Assembly: GCA_947589425.1 (NCBI GenBank)
Contig: CANQAV010000009.1
Location: forward strand, 1-64,000
Direction: 5' to 3'
Length of the DNA stretch: 64,000 nt
From: Candidatus Gastranaerophilales bacterium
Lineage (GTDB): Bacteria; Cyanobacteriota; Vampirovibrionia; Gastranaerophilales; Gastranaerophilaceae
Shown: piece by piece, positions 32,110 through 43,600 of the stretch
How the letters are laid out: each line of letters begins with the position of its first letter
Position numbering within the stretch: the stretch's first letter is position 1
Position numbers and translations under genes: made by a program
Notes under the pieces: model-generated
What the model saw: the letters and a program-made list of their open reading frames with translations, nothing else
What the model was told of the DNA's origin: nothing
The model's database searches: none

Positions 32110-35100
32110 CTATTCCCATTTAAAATGTTTAATATAGTTGTCTTTGTTGATATCCCCCAAAACTTTTACGGTAAAATATCTCGGCTCGGGCTCTTGTGTT
32201 TTAATTGAAGGTATTTTTGAGCGAATTATTTGAAGCTGTTCGTCGGGATTATCTTTGTTTTTGTTAGGACTGATGCTGTTTACAAATTGTTTTAAAGATG
32301 CGTTTCCAACGGCACCAAGTGCATTTGAAACATTTTGTGAGAGTTTGCCGTAAATTTTTATATCGGCAAAATTTTCAAGTATATTGTATTTTCCCGTTAA
32401 ATACATGCTTAAATTTTTACCCTGCGACATAATTTCAAGGTTTTCCACCTCTGCACTGTTTATTTTTAAGTTTCCGGAAATTTTTTCAAATTCACCCGTT
32501 TTATAAGGTGTTAAAACTTCTATAATATTATTTAATGACAATCCTAATATACCGCTTTTAATAAGATTTCCCGCCCTTAAAAGATATTCAAGGGAGCCGA
32601 GTTTCGGCATTTTACCTTCGTTAATCGAAAAATTGATATCGGATTTAATATTCTTAATTCCTTCAGGAGTATTAAGATTTTTTGCCGTTAAATTAATTGA
32701 GCCGTCCATACTTCCGAAAATCTGTCCCGAAGCCTTTAAAAACTGTTGCGCAAGAGTATTTGAATCACAATTTTTCATGTCCGCATTCAAATTTAATTTA
32801 GTTGATTTAAAATTATAGCTGCCGTTTGCATTAACGCTTCCGTCCGCAATATCAAACCTGATATCTTCCATATCAAAAACTTCGTCGTTATATTTAAATT
32901 TTCCGGTTAAATTGTTTGCAATTATTTTATCATACTGAACTTCTCTGAATTCAAAACTGCCGTTTTTAACAATTAAATCATAAGGCTTAAACAACACATC
33001 CTGTTTAAGGTTAATATCCGTTTTTTGAGTCTGAGGCGCCAGCATTGAAAGTATATCTTCAATATTAAGCTTGTTTGAATCTATATTTATTTTTTCAACA
33101 ACATATGGCGGTTTTGTTTCGTTTTTTGCGCTGAAATCTATTTTCACATCACTTTGTTTATTATTAACAATAACTTCACCGTTAATATTTTTATCGTTAA
33201 TATCAAGCAAAATATCGTGTATTTGAGTATCATACAAAGGAATATCAAGCCCGTGCAGATTTGCTTTGCCCTTTGCTTTAGGGGTTTTAACATTATCGTT
33301 TAAAACAATGTCGCATTCAAAAGTACCCTTTTTCAACAGCGATTTTTTAAATATAAGATTTAAAATTCTGACATTCAGGGGCGAATGCGTCAGGACTTTA
33401 AAATTGTTGAAATAAAAATTGTTTTCTTTTTGAAGTATACGACCGTTTGCCTTTAAAACAACGAGGGGATTTATCTTATTATTTTGGTTTGCAATATATT
33501 TCACAAGACGCAAATTATTAAAAGAAGCAATATTATCATCAATATCAACTCTGCCTGATATTTCTCTTTTGTATAAATCATCTCCCAAATTTGCGCCGCT
33601 GAAAGAAATATCAGAGCCCTTGGGAACAGCTGCGCTGAAATCAATTGAATATCTGTCCGCATCTCCTTTGAATTTACCTTTGACAGGTATTTCTCCTTTT
33701 ATTTTTACGGGGTAGGTTAAATAAGGATTTACAATATTATCCATGTTTATTTCATTCAAAAGAGTTGAAAAATCTGCATCAATATATGGGTTTTTATATA
33801 TATTTTTAACTGATGCATTGAAAAACAAAGGTGCATCCTGCAAAAGAAAACTTATGTTGTTGAGTTTTACGTTTTCTCCTTTGAGAATAATCTGTCCGCT
33901 TTTAAGCAGTCCTTCGGATAATTTAAATTTTGAAAAAAGTTTTTCTATTTTTTTGGTGCTAATATCATTAAGCGAAATCCTTAAGTCGCCTTTGGCGTTT
34001 TTTGATAAAAAGTTGTCTATGCTTCCCCTGATGTCAATTTGTCCCGACAAAACATCCGCCTTAAAATTATCAAAAATTATTCTTTTGCCCGAAAATTTCA
34101 TCGTCCCGCTTTTAAAAACAACATCAGGTGTTTGAGAGCTGTTTAAGCCGGTTATATATCCGTCATGGTTAAATGAATTTAAATTTATATTGTTTATGGA
34201 AATTTTTCCTTTTGATTTCAAATCCAATTTGGAGTAAAAATCAATGTCTGAAATTGCGTTTAATATCTGATTATATTTTTGGGAACTGTTTTTAAATTCC
34301 GAAATAATGTCTTTAAAAGAAATTTTATCGGAATGAATTCCGCTTTCAAAGTCAAAGGATGTTCCGCTTCTTATTTTATTTAAAGGAGTATTTGAATGCA
34401 TCAGAAAATTAAACTTTGTTGAGCCCAAATATCCCTCAAAAACACCTTCTTGTTTTTCCCCGAAATTGATTTTGCCTTTTAGGTTTTTTACGCTCATTTT
34501 ATTATTAAAAACAATTTTGTTGTTTAAAAGATTGATTTCTCCCGCAGGAGTAAGTTTTCCAAAAAAATCTTTATTTTCAAAATCATCAATTATACCCTCA
34601 AGGTTTATCTCGGCATTAACACGGCCCGAAACTGCGGATAAATTTTCGGTCAGCTTTGTAAAAGGTTTTGTTATTATGTTTGATTTAACTATTTTTAAAA
34701 CATTATGAAGGGCGGCATTTTGTATTTTTACTCTAAGACTGACATCACCCTTTGTAGTGCCCGTGCCTGTCATAATAAAATCGGCGCCGTCCATTTTTCC
34801 TTTTATTTCTTTAAAAATAAGTTTTCGGTTATCAAAAACAAGCTTGCAATTTCCGTTTGTTAATTTTGCATCCACACCCTCAATTGAAGCAGATGCGCTA
34901 TATGCGCTGAATTGCCCGAAAATTTGAGCATCTTTTATTGTTCCTTGAGTTTTTATATCAATGTTTCCATAGCCTGATATATCCATAATCGGTACGGGAC
35001 CGATATTAAAACCGATTATCTGTTGTATGGGAACAAGGTACATTTGAGCATATTTTAAATCTATTTTAGGAGTTGAAGTTACGGAATATTTTCCCCACAA

Positions 35101-36480
35101 AGAATCATCCAAATTTGAAACGCCGTCAACCGTAACATATTGATTGTCGGGAGTATAAACTCTTGTATAAATTCTTACCTTATCTTTCATAAACATTGCG
35201 CTTACGTCATTTTGCCTATAGGGCTTGGGATAATTTGGTATATGAACATTGCTTGCCTTAATATTACCCGTAATTTCAACGGGAGAATATTTAATGTTAA
35301 GAACGCCGTTAAGTAATGCATGAAAATCTGATTTTTTAAGCGAGGGAATGCCTTTAGGGCGGTAAAATATTAAATTATCGGGTAAAAAATATAAAAAGTT
35401 ATTTATTTGAGTGTCGGTAATTTTTGTCTGAACATCAAACCGGGGATTTTTTGTAAATAATTTATTGATTTCGCCTTTCGTATTTATCAAAAGCTGTGCG
35501 CCTTTAATATCGGCATCCGTCAAATAAAGAGTATTTCTTATTATTTTAAATTTGGAAGAAGCTTTAAGTCCGGTTTTATAAGAAGAAATCACTTTGTTGT
35601 CTTTGAGTACAAGATTCGGATTATTTATGTCGCATTCGCCAAAAAGATATTTTTCGCCGTTTTCTTCTTTTGTTTCAACTTTTAATCCGGCAGTTCCTTT
35701 TATGTATTCAATGTCTTTTGAAATATATTTTTTTAACAAATCATTAAAGACAAAAAGATTAATATTTGTTATTTGAAGTTTTGCATCAAGAGTATCCGTA
35801 TTAAAGTTATTTATCGGATATTTCGAATTAATACGGATTGATATATCCGCTTTTTGCGTATTTGAATTTAGTCTTGTTTCAATTATGCCTTCCTGATTCA
35901 AGGTTAGAATTTTTTTCTTTTTTGACAGCGTCACTTGCGAATTTTTAAGGATTAATTTTGTTGAGCTTGGAATTTTATACTTATCTTCAAAATTAAATTC
36001 AAAATTGTCGATTTTGCTGTTTAGGCGATTTAAAGTAAATTTATTTTTTTCTAAAAAGCTCCAATCCTTTTTAGCAAGAGAATTTATTAAATCTACATTT
36101 CCTTTTTCATCACGTTTGATTTTTATTACAACCGTTTCGGCATCCAAATTTGCAAAACTAATTTTTTTAAACAGCAGTCCCAGCGGCTTAAAAGAAATAT
36201 TCGGTTTTTTTGCTTCCAAAAATATAATCGTCTTATTTTTATTTTTAATATACAAAGCATCGCTTAAGATATTAATATTTAATTTATTGTCAAGTTTAAC
36301 CGAAGGTTTTACCAATTCGATATTCAAACCCGTATAGTGATTTACCTTGTTTAAAATATATGAATATGTCAAAAATTTTCCCGCTAAAAATACGGTTGCA
36401 ATTACAAATAAAAACAGGGTTATCATTGTAATTAAAATAATTTTTGACTTATTATTTTTTAAAATAATTTTTTTTAGCAT
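32110..36480 (-). CDS. AsmA/YhdP-like large translocation/assembly-type protein
   Basis: N-terminal TM, 1456-aa beta-rich sequence, C-terminal AsmA-like LNLNADMKNCDSNTLAQQFLKASGQIFGSMDGSINLTAKN... Confidence 0.8.
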   Translation of the reverse strand: MLKKIILKNNKSKIILITMITLFLFVIATVFLAGKFLTYSYILNKVNHYTGLNIELVKPSVKLDNKLNINILSDALYIKNKNKTIIFLEAKKPNISFKPLGLLFKKISFANLDAETVVIKIKRDEKGNVDLINSLAKKDWSFLEKNKFTLNRLNSKIDNFEFNFEDKYKIPSSTKLILKNSQVTLSKKKKILTLNQEGIIETRLNSNTQKADISIRINSKYPINNFNTDTLDAKLQITNINLFVFNDLLKKYISKDIEYIKGTAGLKVETKEENGEKYLFGECDINNPNLVLKDNKVISSYKTGLKASSKFKIIRNTLYLTDADIKGAQLLINTKGEINKLFTKNPRFDVQTKITDTQINNFLYFLPDNLIFYRPKGIPSLKKSDFHALLNGVLNIKYSPVEITGNIKASNVHIPNYPKPYRQNDVSAMFMKDKVRIYTRVYTPDNQYVTVDGVSNLDDSLWGKYSVTSTPKIDLKYAQMYLVPIQQIIGFNIGPVPIMDISGYGNIDIKTQGTIKDAQIFGQFSAYSASASIEGVDAKLTNGNCKLVFDNRKLIFKEIKGKMDGADFIMTGTGTTKGDVSLRVKIQNAALHNVLKIVKSNIITKPFTKLTENLSAVSGRVNAEINLEGIIDDFENKDFFGKLTPAGEINLLNNKIVFNNKMSVKNLKGKINFGEKQEGVFEGYLGSTKFNFLMHSNTPLNKIRSGTSFDFESGIHSDKISFKDIISEFKNSSQKYNQILNAISDIDFYSKLDLKSKGKISINNINLNSFNHDGYITGLNSSQTPDVVFKSGTMKFSGKRIIFDNFKADVLSGQIDIRGSIDNFLSKNAKGDLRISLNDISTKKIEKLFSKFKLSEGLLKSGQIILKGENVKLNNISFLLQDAPLFFNASVKNIYKNPYIDADFSTLLNEINMDNIVNPYLTYPVKIKGEIPVKGKFKGDADRYSIDFSAAVPKGSDISFSGANLGDDLYKREISGRVDIDDNIASFNNLRLVKYIANQNNKINPLVVLKANGRILQKENNFYFNNFKVLTHSPLNVRILNLIFKKSLLKKGTFECDIVLNDNVKTPKAKGKANLHGLDIPLYDTQIHDILLDINDKNINGEVIVNNKQSDVKIDFSAKNETKPPYVVEKINIDSNKLNIEDILSMLAPQTQKTDINLKQDVLFKPYDLIVKNGSFEFREVQYDKIIANNLTGKFKYNDEVFDMEDIRFDIADGSVNANGSYNFKSTKLNLNADMKNCDSNTLAQQFLKASGQIFGSMDGSINLTAKNLNTPEGIKNIKSDINFSINEGKMPKLGSLEYLLRAGNLIKSGILGLSLNNIIEVLTPYKTGEFEKISGNLKINSAEVENLEIMSQGKNLSMYLTGKYNILENFADIKIYGKLSQNVSNALGAVGNASLKQFVNSISPNKNKDNPDEQLQIIRSKIPSIKTQEPEPRYFTVKVLGDINKDNYIKHFKWE

Positions 36481-36570
36481 AACTAATTATATAATCATTT
36501 TTTGTGCTTTGGCTAAAAATTCATACAATCGTAAGGTTGAATTTAGAAAAAAAACTATTAATATTGGATT

Positions 36571-37113
36571 ATGATTAAAAAAATTCTATTAATATTTTTT
36601 ACATTATTTGTTACAAATCTTTCTGTATTTGCATATACGGCTCATTTGCCAAAAGGCAGTCTCGTAAAGGTTTATACAAAAATTCCTCTGAATACTCAAA
36701 ATCTTGAAGAAGGCTCTAAAGTATATTTTATTGTACCTGCGGATGTTTGGGTATTGGAAGAGAGAATTATTGAAAAAGGGGATATTTTTAAAGGATACGT
36801 CAGTATGTTAAAAATGCCTTCAAAGGGGATTAATGCCGCAATGCAAATAACAATTGACACAATAGTTAAAAAAGACGGCAGGACAAAAAAAATAAAAGGA
36901 GAAATAATTTTTAATTCCGAGAGAACTCTGGGCGGAAATTTAACAAACCCCGCATCATATAACACGACAATACATCCCAGAAAAGTATACGGAGACCCCT
37001 GGGGCGGATCTCTTCAATATGTACCGAGCGGCGATTGGGAATTTGGTCATCATGTCGGAATTACCTCAAAAGATAATATTTTTGTTCAATTCAATGAAGA
37101 TTATTACATTTAA
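36571..37113 (+). CDS. Secreted protein of unknown function
   Basis: Signal peptide MIKKILLIFFTLFVTNLSVFAYTA. Confidence 0.6.
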   Translation: MIKKILLIFFTLFVTNLSVFAYTAHLPKGSLVKVYTKIPLNTQNLEEGSKVYFIVPADVWVLEERIIEKGDIFKGYVSMLKMPSKGINAAMQITIDTIVKKDGRTKKIKGEIIFNSERTLGGNLTNPASYNTTIHPRKVYGDPWGGSLQYVPSGDWEFGHHVGITSKDNIFVQFNEDYYI

Positions 37114-37181
37114 TTATTAATTTGTATAAATTTCTTTTAATGTGATAAAATAAACATTGTAGAAGAATTGGTGAGGAATTT

Positions 37182-37874
37182 ATGAATAAGAAAAACAAAA
37201 TTATGTTATGGCTGATTGTATATAGCCTTATTGTTCTGCAAGCAACTTTTGCCGCAGGCAATTACACGTATTCTCAAAATAATTATTCCCAAGGTCAAAA
37301 CTTGCAGGGTTACGCTCTTTATGTTCCCGCAGGAATTACATGTTCCGTTTTGTTATCACAAGAAATCAATTCTGAAAGCGCAGTCATAGGTCAGCCCGTA
37401 AATGCCGTGTTAACCGAAGATTTTATATACAACGGTCAGACAATTGCAAGTTCGGGAAGCGTTGTAACAGGAAGTATTGTCGATATTAAAAAAGCAGGAT
37501 ACGGCAACAGAAATGCAAAAATGCAAATAAGATTTTCGACAATAAGAACACCTTATGACAATATAATTCCTATCAGTGCAATTATTGCAACAAACGATTC
37601 AACGGGTATTTTAAAAGGCGGATTGGCAAAAGACTCGGCTAAAGATTACGCAAAAAATACCGTTGTAGGTGCAGGCTCAGGTGCGGTGTTAGGTACTGCA
37701 ATGGGAGCATTATCAGGCGGCTCGGTAGGCAGAGGCGCCGTATACGGCACAGCGGTAGGTGCGGGTTTAGGTCTTATAAAAGGTGCTGCGAATAAGGGCG
37801 ACAGCATTTTAATTCCAGCTAACAGCAGAATAGATTTATATTTTGACCAGCCAATTACATTAGGCGCACAATAA
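37182..37874 (+). CDS. Exported glycine-zipper protein
   Basis: Signal peptide; GAGSGAVLGTAMGALSGGSVGRGAVYGTAVGAGLGLIKG. Confidence 0.65.
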   Translation: MNKKNKIMLWLIVYSLIVLQATFAAGNYTYSQNNYSQGQNLQGYALYVPAGITCSVLLSQEINSESAVIGQPVNAVLTEDFIYNGQTIASSGSVVTGSIVDIKKAGYGNRNAKMQIRFSTIRTPYDNIIPISAIIATNDSTGILKGGLAKDSAKDYAKNTVVGAGSGAVLGTAMGALSGGSVGRGAVYGTAVGAGLGLIKGAANKGDSILIPANSRIDLYFDQPITLGAQ

Positions 37875-37939
37875 ATTGCCCGATTGAGCAATTCATAAAT
37901 ATTCTGATATAGAGAATAATTTACTCGGAAATTAAAAAT

Positions 37940-39139
37940 ATGGCACAAATAAGAAACAGACTTGAAATAAAAAACGCAATTGACGAAGACAGAGCAACAA
38001 ATCAAACAAATCTGCCTAATTTATTCCAGGAAGAAGATGAATTAAAACCGATAATGGGGCTTACTCTTTCGGTTGCAACTCATGTATTGTTCGCTGTTTT
38101 ATTTATTATGGGTGCCATTATACAAAGCATAGTTATGGTAAATTGCCCCAAACCCGAACTTCCGAGAAATGATATTGAATTCAGACTCGTTCAAAACGAA
38201 TCTAAGCCCCCTATAAATAAAAATACAAAAATCATATCGGATAGAGATTCAAGAGCGGGAGGTATCCACGACCCAAAAAAAATGATTTCGGAGCCTTCGC
38301 CTTCTCCCTCAAAAGCGCAAGCAAAAGCTTCGGGACCGGCTCAGAAAAAAGTAAAACCTCAACCGATACAAGAGCCCTCAAAACAAATTGCTCAACAACC
38401 GAAGCCTCAACCCAAAGTCCAGCCGAAACCGCAGCCGATAGCCCCTTCAAAACCTTCGGTTGCTAAGGCTCCGACTGCTCCAAAACCTGCGGTTAAACCC
38501 ACATTAAAACCTCAAGGAGCGGCGGCTCCAACCGCCCCAAAAATTGCAACGGCACCAAAAAGTCCTTTTAATGTTGCGGTACCCTCAAGCAAAGCTCCCG
38601 TAGGTTCAACCTATAGACCCCAAGGTACGCCCGCATCAGGCGCAGGCGGCGGAAGCTCAAAAGGAACTTCCGGATCAGGTGCTCCATCCGCTCCTAAATT
38701 CAGCTCATCCGGAGGTACCGGCGGAGCAGGAAGCGGAAGTTCGGGCGGAAAATATGCTTCACGAGGCTCGGGCGGATATGGCTCGCAGGGTAATCCGAGC
38801 CCCGGCAACCCTAACGGAGCCCCCGGAATTGATGCAATAAGACAGCCTAACTGGGGTCCTTACATGCGTGATTTGGAACAAAGAATCAAAAAGAATTGGT
38901 CTCCGCCTAAAGGTGACAGTTCAAAAAGAGTTGTAATTACCTTTACTATAGGGCGTGACGGAAGACTGTTGTCGCATCAGATAACAAAATCTTCAGGTGT
39001 CCCCTTGGCGGATAGAGCCGCAATGAGTGCAATTGAATTAACGGCACCCTTCAGGCCTCTGCCTCCTGAGTTTAAGGGCTCATCGGTACCTATAGAATTT
39101 ACTTTTGATTACAATGTATTAAACAGTGTTTTAAGATAA
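37940..39139 (+). CDS. TonB/TolA-like energy transducer, Pro-rich linker and TonB C-terminal domain
   Basis: TM ~res 45-70, Pro/Lys/Ala linker, C-terminal RVVITFTIGRDGRLLSHQITKSSGVPLADRAAMSAIELTAPFRPLPPEF. Confidence 0.88.
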   Translation: MAQIRNRLEIKNAIDEDRATNQTNLPNLFQEEDELKPIMGLTLSVATHVLFAVLFIMGAIIQSIVMVNCPKPELPRNDIEFRLVQNESKPPINKNTKIISDRDSRAGGIHDPKKMISEPSPSPSKAQAKASGPAQKKVKPQPIQEPSKQIAQQPKPQPKVQPKPQPIAPSKPSVAKAPTAPKPAVKPTLKPQGAAAPTAPKIATAPKSPFNVAVPSSKAPVGSTYRPQGTPASGAGGGSSKGTSGSGAPSAPKFSSSGGTGGAGSGSSGGKYASRGSGGYGSQGNPSPGNPNGAPGIDAIRQPNWGPYMRDLEQRIKKNWSPPKGDSSKRVVITFTIGRDGRLLSHQITKSSGVPLADRAAMSAIELTAPFRPLPPEFKGSSVPIEFTFDYNVLNSVLR

Positions 39140-39161
39140 ACAGATAAATGAGGATAAAATT

Positions 39162-39809
39162 ATGGATTTAATGTTAAATGCAATTAAACAGGATTGGGCG
39201 GTATTAACCCCGATATTTATTTGCTCTCTTTTAGTCGTATATGTTGCAATAAATAGAATCATGTACTACAAAAAAAATGAAAGAAATATTTCGGATTTTA
39301 TACAAAATCTTCAAAAGGCGCTTGTTAAAAATAATATTCCCGCAGCACAAAGAATTTCATGCCAGCTTGGCGGAATAGTATCAGAAATGGTGGATGAAGG
39401 CTTAAGAATTTATACCGAACAAAAAGCGGGTTTTTCAAGGGCATACGACATTTCAGCATCACTTGCAACAAGAAAGCTTGAACGTCACTTAACCATTTTA
39501 GGTACAATAGGCGGCGTTGCACCATTTTTAGGGTTATTCGGAACGGTTGTAAGAATTCTGTATACGTTCCAAGATTTAGCTACTCAAGGCAACCAATCCG
39601 CAGCGGTTGCTTCAGGTATTGCTTCAGCTCTTATCGCAACGGCACTCGGTCTTGGTGTTGCAATTGTTGCGGTTGTTCTGTTTAACTATTTCCAAACGGT
39701 TGTTGCAAGATTTGAGTCAGACTTTAAAATCATTAAACTTGTATTTATAACCATTATTGACTCGGATGAAGAAGTTGCGCTTGATAATAACAGTTCAATA
39801 GCTCTGTAA
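39162..39809 (+). CDS. exbB: ExbB/TolQ/MotA-family proton channel
   Basis: LTILGTIGGVAPFLGLFGTVVRIL and ASGIASALIATALGLGVAIVAVV. Confidence 0.93.
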   Translation: MDLMLNAIKQDWAVLTPIFICSLLVVYVAINRIMYYKKNERNISDFIQNLQKALVKNNIPAAQRISCQLGGIVSEMVDEGLRIYTEQKAGFSRAYDISASLATRKLERHLTILGTIGGVAPFLGLFGTVVRILYTFQDLATQGNQSAAVASGIASALIATALGLGVAIVAVVLFNYFQTVVARFESDFKIIKLVFITIIDSDEEVALDNNSSIAL

Positions 39810-39824
39810 AAGTAAGGATGAAAA

Positions 39825-40289
39825 ATGAGTTTTAATGCACCTCAAGATGACGAACACAAAAAAATGTTCAGCGAAATAAACATTACTCCGCTGACGGATA
39901 TTTTTCTTGTTCTCTTAATCATAATGATGGTAATTGCACCAAGCTTCAAATCTGTAGATAACAGTATCTCAATGCCAAAAATAAGCACAGGTGTATCAAT
40001 TGAACAAAAAAATGCAACCGTATCAATAACAAAAGACGGCACATTTTATGTAAATGAGGACAGAGTCAGCGTTGACAATTTAGAAAACAGCCTTATGGCA
40101 CTAATCGACAATCTTGAGTCAAAAGAAGTTATTGTTAAAGCCGACGAAACAACAAAAAGTTCCGAAATAATGAAGGTTATGAAGGCAGCGCAAAACGCAG
40201 GTTTTGAAAAGCTGGTTGTTGCGGGCGAGCCGCTTAACGCCCAACAGCAAAAAGATTTAAAAGATAAACAAAAACAGGAAAAAAGCTAA
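39825..40289 (+). CDS. exbD: ExbD/TolR family protein (copy 1)
   Basis: EINITPLTDIFLVLLIIMMVIAPSF. Confidence 0.93.
   Translation: MSFNAPQDDEHKKMFSEINITPLTDIFLVLLIIMMVIAPSFKSVDNSISMPKISTGVSIEQKNATVSITKDGTFYVNEDRVSVDNLENSLMALIDNLESKEVIVKADETTKSSEIMKVMKAAQNAGFEKLVVAGEPLNAQQQKDLKDKQKQEKS
39873..39942 (+). repeat. 70-bp segment identical to 40310-40379 (5' ends of tandem exbD genes)
   Basis: GAAATAAACATTACTCCGCTGACGGATATTTTTCTTGTTCTCTTAATCATAATGATGGTAATTGCACCAA in both genes. Confidence 0.97.
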
Positions 40290-40675
40290 TGAAAAGACAA
40301 ACTTTTAATGAAATAAACATTACTCCGCTGACGGATATTTTTCTTGTTCTCTTAATCATAATGATGGTAATTGCACCAATATTAGACCAGCAGGGTTTAT
40401 CTTTGGCAGTGCCCGAATATGTTGAAGATAATAATTCTCAGGCGCAAGACAATAAAATTCTTACGGTCAAAGTAAGCGCCGATGATAAATATTATATAAA
40501 TAATTCTCAAGTTGATGAAAAGAACTTAATTGAAGTTATAAAACAAGAATCGCAAGAAAAATCCGACGGGCTTTTAATTGAAGCAAACGGTCAATCAAGC
40601 CACAAAAGCGTCGTAAAAGTGATGGATGTAGCAAGAAATGCGGGAGTAACAAGTATTTCAATTGTTGAAATGTAA
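40289..40675 (+). CDS. exbD: ExbD/TolR family protein (copy 2)
   Basis: EINITPLTDIFLVLLIIMMVIAPIL. Confidence 0.92.
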   Translation: MKRQTFNEINITPLTDIFLVLLIIMMVIAPILDQQGLSLAVPEYVEDNNSQAQDNKILTVKVSADDKYYINNSQVDEKNLIEVIKQESQEKSDGLLIEANGQSSHKSVVKVMDVARNAGVTSISIVEM

Positions 40676-43600
40676 TGATATATTATAAAAAACCGACTCT
40701 GATTAAGATATTAAGAAGAAAACTGGACGAATTTGCAAATAAAATACCTTCCTTTAATCTTTGTAAATTTTTTATGGGAATTATTACCCTTATATTTTTA
40801 ACGGGAGCGTTGTTATACGGTTTATATTTATTTTTTATACCCCGTTTTGTTGACGAAATAAAAGCTGAAAACATTTTAAACAGTTATCTTTCCAAAAATA
40901 CAAAACTTATTTTGGATATAGATAATTTATCTTTAAAACCATCCTATAACTTCAGAATTAAAATAAGTGCAAACTCAATAAAACTTAAATATTCAAAAGA
41001 AAAAGATTTTATTGCTCTTGATAATCCCGAAATTGAAATCAACCTGCCCGCATTATTTTTTGGATATTTGGATTTAGATAAAGTTAAAGCAAAAAAAATC
41101 ACTCTAAACACAACTTTTACAAAATCAAACAGATACGATTGCTTTGATTATTTTGATTTTGATATTTTTGAATTGAAATCAAACAAATATAAACTGAAAT
41201 TAAGAAATATCCGCATTATTTCAGATGAAGCAAAAATTAATCTGTATGATGAAAAAATAAAGCAAAATTTTTATATTCAATCGTCGAATATAAAACTTAT
41301 TTCAAGCGGGGCTGAAAAACCTTTTAAAATTGTAACCGAAGGAAAAATTTATACTAAAAGCCATAAAATTTCAGATTTTGACCTGAACATTTTATTCAAA
41401 GTCAATTCAAAAACAATATCAAAATTTAAAAATCAAATTAAAAATTTTAATATCAATCCCTTCAGATATGCTCTTGAATATAAATTTTATGCAAAAAGCG
41501 ATATAGATTTAAAAATTCTGCCAAAAAACAAAAAACAAAATATAGAAGGAGTAATCAATTTAAATAATTATACTTTTGAAATCAACGGGTTGAGGCTTCC
41601 TAAAAATAATGTTTCTCTTAATTTTAAGGGGGATAAAATACAAACTCAATGCGATTTTAAATTTATAAAAGACCGCTTTTTAAAAGTTATATTAAACGCA
41701 GATATCTCAAAAAACAAATATGTTGAATTAAAAATTAATTCAAATGAAATTAATTTAAGCGAATTAAATGAGATTATAAATGCATTTTCAAAAATAATAA
41801 ATTTAAAAGCAGATTTATCCGATATTAAGCTTGAAGGTTATTTAAATGCGGATTTATCCGTTAAAAGCAACTTTAAACAAATAACTTCAAAAGGAGTGCT
41901 AAAAATAAAAGATGCAAAATTACATCATAAAAAACTTAATTTGTTAATAGATAAAATCAATTCCGACATCAGTTTTGCCGACAACAAAATCAATATCAAT
42001 TCAACAAGTGCATATATAAACGATGCTAAATTTTATACAAAAGGTACAATTGATGATAAAACCAATCTTGATATAACTATATATTCCGAGCCGATAAACA
42101 TTGCAAAAATAATAAAATTAATAAAAGAAACACCTTACATTAATTCATTTTTACCCGAATTAAATGATTATATTTTTGAAGAAGGAATGCTGACAATAAA
42201 TTCTTCAATAAAGGGAAATCTTAAAACACCTCTTATTGCAATTAATTCTCTGCTTCAAAATCTTAAAATAAAAATTAAATCATGTAATTCAATATTCTCT
42301 TCAAAAAACATATCAATCAATTCACGCCCGAATACTTCTCTTTATGATATGGCAATTGTTTTAAAAGAAAACTATATATTATATGATAAATATAGGCTAA
42401 CTCTGCCCGAAATCAAATTGAATACAAAAAAAGACATAATTGAGATAAATAAATCTTCTTTTAAAATTGATGCAATTAAAGGATATCTTGAAGGAACAAT
42501 TAAAAACTATACTTCAAAAACTCCCGAAATTAATATATTTGTTGAATCAGATATACCAAAAAACAACAAACTTTTTGTCATAAAAAATAAAAAACCAAAG
42601 CTCAATCTTGCTTTTAATATAAAAAATAACAAGATATTTATTAACGATTGCTTTTTATCGGATAACAGCGAAAAGTTTTTAACGGCATCCGGCATGTTTG
42701 ATAAAAACAATATTTATAATATAAAAATAACAATTTTGGATAAAATTTCAATTTTACTTCCTTCCTATGATAATCTTTCTTTTGATGTTAAAGGATATAC
42801 CGTCTTGAGCGGAAAAACGGCTTCGCCCGATATTTCATCAAACCTTAATTTGTATGAAATAAACTGTGAAAAATTTGGTTTATATATAAAGGATTTGCTT
42901 TTAAATATAAAAAATTCTTCAGCGTATATCAATATTGTTCAAGGTAAAATTTTAAATAATGACTTTGATTTAACGGCTTACACTACTTATAAAAATAAAA
43001 ATATAGAAATTGAAGAACTGAATTTTAATTCGCCTTTTATTGATTTTAACAGTTTTGTATCTCTTAAAAATAAAACACAGGATATACCCTCTCTATATAT
43101 AAAAAATTTAAAAGGAGCAATTTCAAATGCTCAAATAATGGATTTTACTCTCAATAATATTAATTTTGAAGGAAGTCTTAAAGATAATGTTTTAAATCTT
43201 GATAAATTTGATACTCAATTATTTAACGGTACGGCGCAAGGTTCGATTAATTTTGACATTAAAACAGATAAAACAAACGTTAAGGCGGTTTTGAAAAATC
43301 TTAACGTAAGAAATCTCACAAGCAAAATAAAAGAGTTTTCCATTGCTTCAACCGGGCACTTGAGCGCACTTATTAACGCAAGTTTTACGGGGTTTGATTA
43401 CGGCGATATTTTAAAAACATTTGACGGATATGTTAAATTTAACATCGACGATGGCGAACTTGCTCAATTTGCAAGGCTTGAAAGATTTTTACAAGCGGGA
43501 AATATTTTATCCCAAAGCATATTAAAATTAAGCCTTAATTCAGCTTTATCCGCCATATCAAAACAAAACACGGGATATTTTAAAACAATTGAAGGTACGG

